Assembly: GCA_903923795.1 (NCBI GenBank)
Contig: CAIXYX010000050.1
Coordinates: 1 to 5,147 of the forward strand
From: an uncultured Microcaldota archaeon
GTDB taxonomy: Archaea; Micrarchaeota; Micrarchaeia; Anstonellales; Anstonellaceae
Direction: 5' to 3'
Length of the DNA stretch: 5,147 nucleotides
Numbering within the stretch: the first letter of the stretch is position 1; each line of letters begins with the position of its first letter. The translations under genes were made by a program, and so were the position numbers. Under the pieces are notes generated by a model. That model ran no database searches. It worked only from the letters and a program-made list of their open reading frames with translations, and was not told where the DNA came from. Below, piece by piece: positions 1-5,147 of the stretch.

Positions 1-1
1 C

Positions 2-2101
2 ATCAATCTCACATTTGCCAACATCACAAGCAAGGGCCTGTGGTTCCTGAACAGCGCCCATTCTAACCAGTTCCTTGGCCTTGGCATCTCTCTCGCCAGC
101 GGCACGGCCATCGACATGTCGGATGGTTATGACAATGTGATAAATTGCCAGGGGGGCGTCATCGACGGCCCGTCCAACTCCACCGCAATCGCCATCTCGA
201 ACAGCAGCTTCAACAACACTATAATGAATTGCGTCATCCGCGGATTCGGGGATTTGGGCGCAAACAATTCGAGCGTGAACGATTCCGGTTCGAACACCAC
301 AAATTCCGGCAACAGCACAGGCAATTCGAGCACAAACTCGACCAATTCCAACAGCACCTCAAATAATTCAAGCGCCAACACGACTCTCTCGCACAACATC
401 TCCTCGTGCATGAATATCTCCGAGCCAAATTCGCACTGGACCATTGTCAATGATTTCAGCGTCGCCGGCACCCCGTCAGGTCCGACCTTCTGCATCTACG
501 CCGATGCCGAGAATGTGTCCATCGACGGCAACGGCCATCATGTTAATGGGACCCCCGCGACAATTTTCCTCTATTCCGAGCATCAGGGGCTGGTTCTTGA
601 AAACGCATCCATCTCCAGTTTCGCGCTGGCCGTCACCACGCAGCATTCCCCCAACTCCATCATCCGAAACAACCGTCTCGAGAATTTCACCTCTTTCGCC
701 GTCTCGATGGAAGAGCAGTCAGACAACTGCATCATCTCGAACAATTCCATCTCCGCCCAATCAGCTGATTACGCCGCCATTTCGGTGCAGGATTCGCAGA
801 ATTGCGTCGTGTCCTCCAATGTCCTCGCCGCTTCCAGCATCGGCATCCTGCTCTATTACGGCTCCAACCACCTCGTGACCCTAAACGTCGTGAACTCCAG
901 CAGTGACAGCATCCAAATCAACCACTCTTCTGCCAATGTCCTGACATACAACAACCTGACGCCCTCATCTTCGGCAAATGCATTGGAGCTGGACGCCGAT
1001 TCCAGCCAAAACCTCATCCACCACAACCGCTTCCTCGCAGGCGCCCTCTATGTCCTGAACATGGGCACCCAGAACAAGTTCGACATCGCCGTCAATGGCT
1101 CCTATAATGCAAATTACTCTGACCAGGGCAACTATTACGCCAACATCAACCAGACCTATATCTATGACACCAACGGAGACGGTTACGGCGATTTCAACAC
1201 CCCATATGGCGCAGCCAATTCATTGGGCAAGTGGTCTGGCAACGGCTGGGATTACGGGCCGATAGGCGCCGCTCCTCCTCCGGCCCAAACCCGCGTCATC
1301 TCAGCATGCACCATCATCCGCGAGCCCAATTCCTACTGGACAATAGCCGGTGATCTTTCCTTCCCAACAGATTCGAACGCATGCATCAGCGTGGAGGCCG
1401 AGAACGTCACCATCAATGGGGCAGGGCATCATGTCCTCGGAAATCCCGGCCTGATTTTCCTCTACTCCGACCAGGCGGGCACAATCATCGAGAACGCCTC
1501 GATATCCAATTTCATCTATGGCGTCCTCATCCAGAATGCCCCGAATTCAGCCATCAGAAACAATCATCTGGAGAATTTCTCCGGTTCAGCCATACTATTG
1601 CAAGTGTCATCTGACAACTCTATAGTCTCGAATAATTACATCTCTTCCCCCGGTTCGGACTTCGCGGCCATATTGGTGAAGAATTCAGGCAATCACAATA
1701 TCTCCAACAACAACATCGCGGCCTCCAACGCCGGCATCCGCCTCTACAACAGCTCCGGCAACGTTCTGTCATACAACAATCTGACCCCTGCCGATTCGGC
1801 AAATGCGCTGGAGATGGACGCCGATTCCAGTCAAAACCTCATCCATCACAACCGCTTCCTCGCAGGCGCCCTCTACATCCAGAATCTGGGGTCGGGGAAC
1901 AAATTCGAAATAGCAGTCAACAGTTCATACAATGGCAACTATTCGGACCAGGGCAACTATTACGCCAACATAAACCAGACATACATCTACGACCATAACG
2001 GAGACGGCTACGGGGATTTCAACACTCCTTATTGTGCTGCCAACTCAATCGGCAAATGGTCGGGGGACGGCGGGGATTGGGGGCCTAAAATGAGTTCCTA
2101 A
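2..2101 (+). CDS. Parallel beta-helix (NosD/CASH-type) surface protein, 5'-truncated by the window edge
   Basis: This is a probable exported right-handed beta-helix protein of the NosD/CASH (PbH1 repeat) type; ligand and role are unknown. The first ATG is at 116, but the frame stays open to the left edge and the 38 extra residues continue the same helix pattern (for example NSAHSNQFLGLGIS). The gene therefore starts outside the window, and 699 residues are visible. In order they are: a helix segment with NVINC and TIMNC rungs (2-262), a Ser/Asn/Thr-rich linker (263-397), module A (398-1294, ending in a short Pro-rich joint) and module B (1295-2098). Each module opens with a C-x(n)-EPNS-x-WTI stretch and a second Cys 25-28 residues later. 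It then runs through asparagine-rich rungs (SNN, RNN, YNN) and ends in a D-x-N-G-D-G-x-G-D loop before NTPY, a variant of the end motif common in archaeal NosD-like proteins. No membrane anchor is visible at the C-terminus, and any signal peptide would lie outside the window. The fold assignment is firm; the function is not. Confidence 0.88.
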   Translation: MNLTFANITSKGLWFLNSAHSNQFLGLGISLASGTAIDMSDGYDNVINCQGGVIDGPSNSTAIAISNSSFNNTIMNCVIRGFGDLGANNSSVNDSGSNTTNSGNSTGNSSTNSTNSNSTSNNSSANTTLSHNISSCMNISEPNSHWTIVNDFSVAGTPSGPTFCIYADAENVSIDGNGHHVNGTPATIFLYSEHQGLVLENASISSFALAVTTQHSPNSIIRNNRLENFTSFAVSMEEQSDNCIISNNSISAQSADYAAISVQDSQNCVVSSNVLAASSIGILLYYGSNHLVTLNVVNSSSDSIQINHSSANVLTYNNLTPSSSANALELDADSSQNLIHHNRFLAGALYVLNMGTQNKFDIAVNGSYNANYSDQGNYYANINQTYIYDTNGDGYGDFNTPYGAANSLGKWSGNGWDYGPIGAAPPPAQTRVISACTIIREPNSYWTIAGDLSFPTDSNACISVEAENVTINGAGHHVLGNPGLIFLYSDQAGTIIENASISNFIYGVLIQNAPNSAIRNNHLENFSGSAILLQVSSDNSIVSNNYISSPGSDFAAILVKNSGNHNISNNNIAASNAGIRLYNSSGNVLSYNNLTPADSANALEMDADSSQNLIHHNRFLAGALYIQNLGSGNKFEIAVNSSYNGNYSDQGNYYANINQTYIYDHNGDGYGDFNTPYCAANSIGKWSGDGGDWGPKMSS
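263..397 (+). repeat. Ser/Asn/Thr-rich low-complexity linker inside the beta-helix gene
   Basis: Of the 45 encoded residues, 37 are Ser, Asn or Thr by my count, built from imperfect NST/NSS/NTT units. About 12 N-x-S/T sequons fall in this stretch, so it could be a densely N-glycosylated flexible spacer in an archaeal surface protein. Glycosylation is inferred, not shown. It separates the N-terminal helix segment from the duplicated modules. Confidence 0.85.
398..1294 (+). repeat. Tandem module A (first copy) of the beta-helix protein
   Basis: This is the first of two homologous modules, about 299 residues. It starts at ISSCMNISEPNS, has its paired Cys codons at 407 and 491, and passes through about six helix rungs. 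It ends with the acidic loop DTNGDGYGD (1166-1192), a candidate calcium site, followed by NTPY, a Gly/Trp-rich tail and a short Pro-rich joint (GAAPPPAQT). Compared with module B it has one extra rung of 22 residues (about 845-910) and three extra residues near the second Cys. Confidence 0.88.
1295..2098 (+). repeat. Tandem module B (second copy) of the beta-helix protein
   Basis: This is the second copy, about 268 residues, starting at VISACTIIREPNS and running to the C-terminus. Its final 106 residues match module A at 88 positions by hand count, and the DNA there includes exact matches of 29 nt (1847-1875 with 1022-1050) and 26 nt (1946-1971 with 1121-1146). The front part is only about half identical at protein level. 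Its acidic loop is DHNGDGYGD (1991-2017). An unpaired-looking Cys follows NTPY where module A has Gly. Confidence 0.88.
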
Positions 2102-2112
2102 ACATTCGGATA

Positions 2113-2145
2113 TTTGTTTTTCTTTTCAGCGTTTTTCAATTTTTT
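2113..2145 (+). terminator. T-tract terminator after the beta-helix gene
   Basis: There are four T-rich tracts in 33 bases just after the TAA stop (tttgtttttctttt, then ttttt, then a run of six T), with no hairpin. Oligo-T on the non-template strand is the usual intrinsic archaeal termination signal. The last T overlaps the first base of the convergent phosphatase stop codon, so the two genes share almost no spare sequence. Confidence 0.6.
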
Positions 2146-2744
2146 CAAAGCCGTACAGCTTTGCAATTCGGCACATCTTCCCTCTGCCAAACATACTCAT
2201 CATCAAGCCCGAACCGCACTCCATAAGCACAGTTGATGAAGTCTGAATGGGAAACAACGACGATGTGTTTGCCCGCGAATTTCGAGTCGGCCCATCCGAA
2301 GAAGAGAGCGGCGCGTTTCTTCAAATCCTCCCAACTCTCCCCGCCCGGGGGCGTCAGGGTGTAGATATGCCTATTATGCGCGTCAACCTGAAAGCATGGG
2401 AGAAGTTTCTCGTCGGCCAGAAGTTCGGGGAGAGTTTTGCCCGTGAATTTCCCGTAATCCTGCTCCATCACAAGTTTGGAGAATTCCATCTTCATCTCGA
2501 ACCTGTCCGCCAATGCATAAGCGGTAGCCACCGCGCGCGTGAGCGGGCTTGTCACAATAGCGTCGGGCTTCCACGGCCATTCTTTCGCCATCCTCTTGGC
2601 CTGCGATTTGCCCAAGGTGCTCAAGGGGGCATCTATGCCGCTGCCGTTGAGCATGTGTTTTGTGTTGCCGACAGCCTGCGCGTGGCGCATCATCCAGATA
2701 AAGGCTTTTTTTGGTTTTCGAGCTTTCGGGGCTTCATCGTCCAT
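2145..2744 (-). CDS. Histidine phosphatase superfamily (phosphoglycerate-mutase-like) protein
   Basis: This is a 199-residue branch-1 histidine phosphatase. These enzymes work through a phosphohistidine intermediate and remove or transfer phosphate; the substrate cannot be read from the sequence. All the catalytic parts are visible: the RHA motif with Arg20 and nucleophile His21, then Asn27, the LSTLGKSQA segment (41-49), TSPLTRA with Arg70, the acidic Glu94 in EQDYGKFTG, the PGGES loop (133-137), and the second catalytic His166 in VVVSHSD. The common LxRHGET form is changed to MMRHAQAVGN. The protein ends in PNCKAVRL, a normal C-terminal strand for the family. A short basic N-terminal extension (KARKPKK) precedes the fold; no signal peptide or membrane segment is seen, so it is probably cytoplasmic. 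The ATG at 2744 is chosen because the next Met codons abut the catalytic motif. No Shine-Dalgarno site precedes it. It converges on the beta-helix gene and diverges from EF-2. Phosphoglycerate mutase, alpha-ribazole phosphatase or a generic phosphatase are all possible. Confidence 0.9.
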   Translation of the reverse strand: MDDEAPKARKPKKAFIWMMRHAQAVGNTKHMLNGSGIDAPLSTLGKSQAKRMAKEWPWKPDAIVTSPLTRAVATAYALADRFEMKMEFSKLVMEQDYGKFTGKTLPELLADEKLLPCFQVDAHNRHIYTLTPPGGESWEDLKKRAALFFGWADSKFAGKHIVVVSHSDFINCAYGVRFGLDDEYVWQREDVPNCKAVRL

Positions 2745-2764
2745 GCCCGTATATGGGGCCGATT

Positions 2765-2773
2765 TTATTTAAG
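2765..2773 (-). promoter_or_regulatory. TATA-like box for the phosphatase gene, placed for a leaderless mRNA
   Basis: Read on the minus strand this is CTTAAATAA, preceded by a G/C-rich stretch. Its centre is about 25-26 nt upstream of the A of the phosphatase ATG (2744), the usual archaeal TATA-to-start-site distance. Transcription would then begin at or very near the start codon, which agrees with the lack of a Shine-Dalgarno site. Predicted from sequence only. Confidence 0.5.
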
Positions 2774-2811
2774 CCCGCCCCTCGAGCCCAATTGATGTCC
2801 TCCCCCAAACC

Positions 2812-2822
2812 TATTTAAATTT
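2812..2822 (+). promoter_or_regulatory. TATA-like box for EF-2
   Basis: TATTTAAATTT preceded by CCCCCAAACC is the best archaeal promoter candidate upstream of EF-2. It predicts a start site near 2843 and a leader of about 67 nt. The core ATTTAAAT (2813-2820) is palindromic, so it could also fire toward the phosphatase, giving that gene a leader of about 47 nt. Confidence 0.5.
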
Positions 2823-2845
2823 CTCGGCGTTAGTCAATATCATCT

Positions 2846-2862
2846 TCTGCCTAGAGGGCAGA
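2846..2862. repeat. Perfect 6-bp inverted repeat in the predicted EF-2 leader
   Basis: TCTGCC (2846-2851) and GGCAGA (2857-2862) are exact reverse complements around the 5-base loop TAGAG. The element lies just after the predicted EF-2 start site (about 2843). It could be a hairpin at the 5' end of the mRNA or a dyad for a regulator. A 6-bp stem can arise by chance, so the function is uncertain. Confidence 0.4.
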
Positions 2863-2897
2863 TTATACCCTTAGACGTGAGTTTATCTGGGTCAAAC

Positions 2898-2902
2898 GAG
2901 GT
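2898..2902 (+). promoter_or_regulatory. Shine-Dalgarno site for EF-2
   Basis: GAGGT lies with a 7-base gap before the ATG at 2910 and matches the archaeal 16S anti-Shine-Dalgarno core. It decides the EF-2 start in favour of 2910 over the in-frame GTG at 2877, which has no such site at a useful distance. Confidence 0.6.
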
Positions 2903-2909
2903 TGTTTTC

Positions 2910-5099
2910 ATGGTCCGCAAAGAATATGTATTCGACGAAGTCCAGAAAATGATGAGCAATTTGGAGAACGTGCGAAACGTCGCCATCTGCGCCCACGTGG
3001 ACCATGGAAAAACCACCATGACCGACTCATTAGTCGCACGCGCCGGCCTCATCTCCATGGCTAGCGCCGGTGAGCAGCGTGTCATGGACTTCGACGAGCA
3101 GGAACAAGCAAGAGGCATCACCATCAAAGCGGCCAACATCTCATTGGCTTTCCACATGTTCGAGAAAGACTGGCTGGTCAATCTCATCGACACACCCGGC
3201 CACGTTGATTTCGGCGGCCATGTCACAAGGGCCATGCGAGCTGTCGACGGCGTAGTTCTCGTCGTCGATTCAGTCGAAGGCGTCATGCCGCAAACAGAAA
3301 CTGTGCTAAGACAGGCTCTAAAAGAGAAAGCAAAACCAGTCGTGTTCATCAACAAGATAGACCGTCTCATCAACGAATTGCAGCTCAACGACGAGCAGAT
3401 GCAGGCCCGCTTGCTCAAAATCATCACGGGCATAAATAAATTGGTCGACCAGTACGGCCCGCCCGAATTCAAGGATGACTGGATTATCGACGTCAAGAAA
3501 GGCAACATCGCATTCGGCTCGGCTTACCACAAATGGGCAGTCTCAATCAAGGCCATGCAGAAATTCAACATCAAATTCGCCGACATATTCGCCCACTGCC
3601 GCAAAGCCGAACACAGTATATTGCAGGAGAAGGCACCTCTCGATGAAGTTCTCTTGGGGATGATTCTCGAGCATCTTCCCAACCCCCATTTCGCCCAGCG
3701 CTACCGTATCCCCCAGATTTGGAAAGGCGACATCGAGAGCCCTGATGGCAAGGCATTGCTCTTGTGCAGCTCTGAAGGCAAGACAATCGGTGTCTGCATC
3801 GGCGTGGTGAACGACCCGCACGCCGGAGAAGTGGCCATCGTCAGACTTTTCTCGGGCCGCGTAAGAAAAGGAGACATGCTTTACATGGCCGCGCGAATGG
3901 CCGAGGAGAAAGTGCAGCAAGTCGCGATTTACATGGGCCCTGACCGAGTTATGGTCGACAATGTCATAGCCGGCAACATAGTCGGAATAGTCGGCTTGCG
4001 CGATGTATTCGTCGGCGAGACGGTCTCCACTGGAGAAGTGGTGCCCTTCGAATCCATCAAGCACTACTCCGAGCCTGTCATCACAAAGTCTATCGAGGCG
4101 AAAGACTCGAAAGATTTGGCCAAACTGATCATGGTGCTAAGAGCATTGGGCAAAGAAGACCCCACCCTCAAAGTCGAGCTCAACCAGGAGACTGGTGAGC
4201 ACTTGATTTCGGGCATGGGAGAATTGCATCTGGAGATCATCACCTACAAAATAGAGAAGGAGAAAGGCGTGCCCATCACGACCTCACCTCCCATCGTCGT
4301 CTACCGCGAAATCGTCAGCGGCAAGTCGGGCACTGTGGAAGGAAAGTCTCCCAACAAGCACACCAAGATTAAACTCACAATAGAGCCGGTCGAGGAGACT
4401 GTCATGGCGGCCATGCTCGAGGGAAAAATCCCCGATGGCAAGCCGAAAGGCAAGCAGATTGTCGAGGCGCTTGTCGAGGCTGGCCTGCCCCGTGATGAGG
4501 CAAAAGCCATCATCCACATCCACAACCGCTCGCTGCTCATCAATGACACGCGCGGTGTGCAATATCTCAACGAAATCATGGAGCTCATCATCCAAGGGTT
4601 TGAGGAGGCTCTTGACAAAGGCCCTCTTTGTAAAGAGAAGGTGTTCGGTGTCAAGGTGAAAATCATCGATGCCACCATCCACGAAGACCCAGTGCACAGG
4701 GGTCCGGCCCAGATTATTCCGGCCACCAAGAGGCCTCTCTACGCCGGCATGTTGATTGCGGGTGTGACTCTACAGGAGCCGAAGCAGAAAATCACCATTC
4801 TTGTGCCTGCCGACTACATGAGCGCCGTCATCACCATGATTAACGGCCGCCGCGGCCAGATGCTGGACATCCAGCAGGAAGGCGAGGCGAGCACGCTCCT
4901 GGCTAAAGTCGCAGTGGCCGAGATGTTCGGATTCGCCAACGACTTGCGCAGCGCAACACAGGGGCGCGCCATCTGGTATCAGGAATATGCCGGATACGAG
5001 CCGCTGCCCAGAGAGCTGCTGTTAAAGACTGTGAAGTCGATACGCGAGAGGAAAGGGGACAAACCGGATCCACCGACGCCGAACGACTTCATCGACTAA
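2910..5099 (+). CDS. fusA: Archaeal translation elongation factor 2 (aEF-2)
   Basis: This GTPase translocates the ribosome along mRNA after each peptide bond; it is cytoplasmic and essential. The product is 729 residues from the ATG at 2910, the usual archaeal length. The G domain shows AHVDHGKTT (28-36, P-loop), RGITI (68-72), DTPGH (94-98), NKID (148-151) and GSAYHKW (203-209). A beta-barrel domain II follows, then domain III with SGMGELHLEI (about 434-443). Domain IV holds HRGPAQ with His596, the expected diphthamide site, and domain V holds NGRRGQ and EMFGFANDLRSATQGRA. The tail, RERKGDKPDPPTPNDFID, is typical. The diphthamide loop reads DPVHRG where DAIHRG is the common form, and switch-II-adjacent GGHVTRA has His where Asp is frequent. 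Everything needed for function looks intact. The start is set by length, by homology of the N-terminus and by the GAGGT site. The gene has its own promoter and T-tract terminators, and no ribosomal protein or EF-1 alpha gene adjoins it here. Confidence 0.97.
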   Translation: MVRKEYVFDEVQKMMSNLENVRNVAICAHVDHGKTTMTDSLVARAGLISMASAGEQRVMDFDEQEQARGITIKAANISLAFHMFEKDWLVNLIDTPGHVDFGGHVTRAMRAVDGVVLVVDSVEGVMPQTETVLRQALKEKAKPVVFINKIDRLINELQLNDEQMQARLLKIITGINKLVDQYGPPEFKDDWIIDVKKGNIAFGSAYHKWAVSIKAMQKFNIKFADIFAHCRKAEHSILQEKAPLDEVLLGMILEHLPNPHFAQRYRIPQIWKGDIESPDGKALLLCSSEGKTIGVCIGVVNDPHAGEVAIVRLFSGRVRKGDMLYMAARMAEEKVQQVAIYMGPDRVMVDNVIAGNIVGIVGLRDVFVGETVSTGEVVPFESIKHYSEPVITKSIEAKDSKDLAKLIMVLRALGKEDPTLKVELNQETGEHLISGMGELHLEIITYKIEKEKGVPITTSPPIVVYREIVSGKSGTVEGKSPNKHTKIKLTIEPVEETVMAAMLEGKIPDGKPKGKQIVEALVEAGLPRDEAKAIIHIHNRSLLINDTRGVQYLNEIMELIIQGFEEALDKGPLCKEKVFGVKVKIIDATIHEDPVHRGPAQIIPATKRPLYAGMLIAGVTLQEPKQKITILVPADYMSAVITMINGRRGQMLDIQQEGEASTLLAKVAVAEMFGFANDLRSATQGRAIWYQEYAGYEPLPRELLLKTVKSIRERKGDKPDPPTPNDFID

Positions 5100-5108
5100 A
5101 AAGCGCGA

Positions 5109-5142
5109 TTTTTTTATTCTTTCAAATTTTTCAATTCTTTTT
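5109..5142 (+). terminator. T-tract terminator after EF-2
   Basis: A run of seven T (5109-5115) follows the TAA stop by 9 bases, with further tracts at 5127-5131 and 5138-5142. There is no clear hairpin. It includes TTTTTCAATT (5127-5136), also present after the beta-helix gene at 2132-2141. This is consistent with archaeal oligo-T termination; the next gene is outside the window. Confidence 0.6.
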
Positions 5143-5147
5143 CTAGA

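Noticed and set aside
127..495. Minus-strand open frame rich in Leu, Glu and Val opposite the Ser/Asn/Thr linker
   Set aside because: It is the mirror of the low-complexity linker codons; the bias explains both the length and the odd composition.
1166..1192. Reading the D-x-N-G-D-G loop as a dockerin domain
   Set aside because: A dockerin needs two such loops close together with helices between them. Here there is one loop per module, 275 residues apart, in a beta-helix end motif.
2247..2795. Plus-strand open frame over the phosphatase gene
   Set aside because: The opposite strand encodes a complete histidine phosphatase with all catalytic residues, and this translation shows no domain.
2861..2868. 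GATTATAC as the main EF-2 TATA box
   Set aside because: It is a weaker match than TATTTAAATTT at 2812-2822 and lacks a purine-rich element before it; it remains possible as a minor start.
2877..2909. In-frame GTG start for EF-2 giving 11 extra residues
   Set aside because: No ribosome site precedes it, the extra residues do not resemble EF-2 N-termini, and the ATG at 2910 has GAGGT at good spacing and gives the normal family length.
3219..3227. His in GGHVTRA of EF-2 as a functional change
   Set aside because: As far as I recall this position varies among archaeal EF-2 proteins, so the change alone is not remarkable.
2840..3508. Long open frame on the minus strand across the start of EF-2
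   Set aside because: It is antisense to a certain gene and its Ser/Thr/Met-rich translation matches no family I recognise; it is an effect of the codon use of EF-2.
3543..4064. Minus-strand open frame inside EF-2
   Set aside because: It is antisense to strongly conserved EF-2 sequence with no promoter, ribosome site or recognisable domain. The same holds for the frames at 4284-4697 and 4301-4729.
1..5147. CRISPR array, tRNA, rRNA, insertion sequence or defence system
   Set aside because: I saw no regular spaced repeats, no cloverleaf, no transposase-like product and no terminal inverted repeats; nearly all the sequence is accounted for by three genes.

Overview
The window comes from an archaeon. 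The strongest evidence is a complete archaeal-type elongation factor 2 that carries the diphthamide-site histidine in an HRGPAQ context. TATA-like boxes and oligo-T tracts outside the genes agree with this. The coding sequence is moderately GC-rich and the gaps are AT-rich. The large parallel beta-helix surface protein of NosD/CASH type resembles those of methanogens and of several uncultivated (DPANN or Altiarchaeota-like) archaea, but I cannot place the lineage from this sequence alone.

Layout: positions 2-2101 (+) hold the 3' part of a large beta-helix protein gene that runs off the left edge. It has an N-terminal helix segment, a Ser/Asn/Thr-rich linker, and two tandem copies of a module of about 270-300 residues, each ending in a D-x-N-G-D-G-x-G-D loop. 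A short T-rich terminator region (about 2113-2145) separates it from a convergent histidine-phosphatase (phosphoglycerate-mutase-like) gene at 2145-2744 (-). A divergent intergenic region of about 165 bp (2745-2909) holds a TATA-like box for the phosphatase, placed for a leaderless mRNA. It also holds a TATA-like box for EF-2, a small perfect inverted repeat in the predicted EF-2 leader, and a ribosome binding site. EF-2 (fusA) runs from 2910 to 5099 (+) and is followed by further T tracts up to the right edge.

The three genes do not form an operon. The surface protein and the phosphatase converge, and the phosphatase and EF-2 diverge. I see no functional link between them. EF-2 is a housekeeping translocase, the phosphatase is an enzyme of unknown substrate, and the beta-helix protein is probably exported.

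I found no convincing new multi-gene system. The most interesting parts are the in-frame tandem duplication in the beta-helix gene, with its uneven divergence and one-rung length difference, and the small elements between the phosphatase and EF-2.
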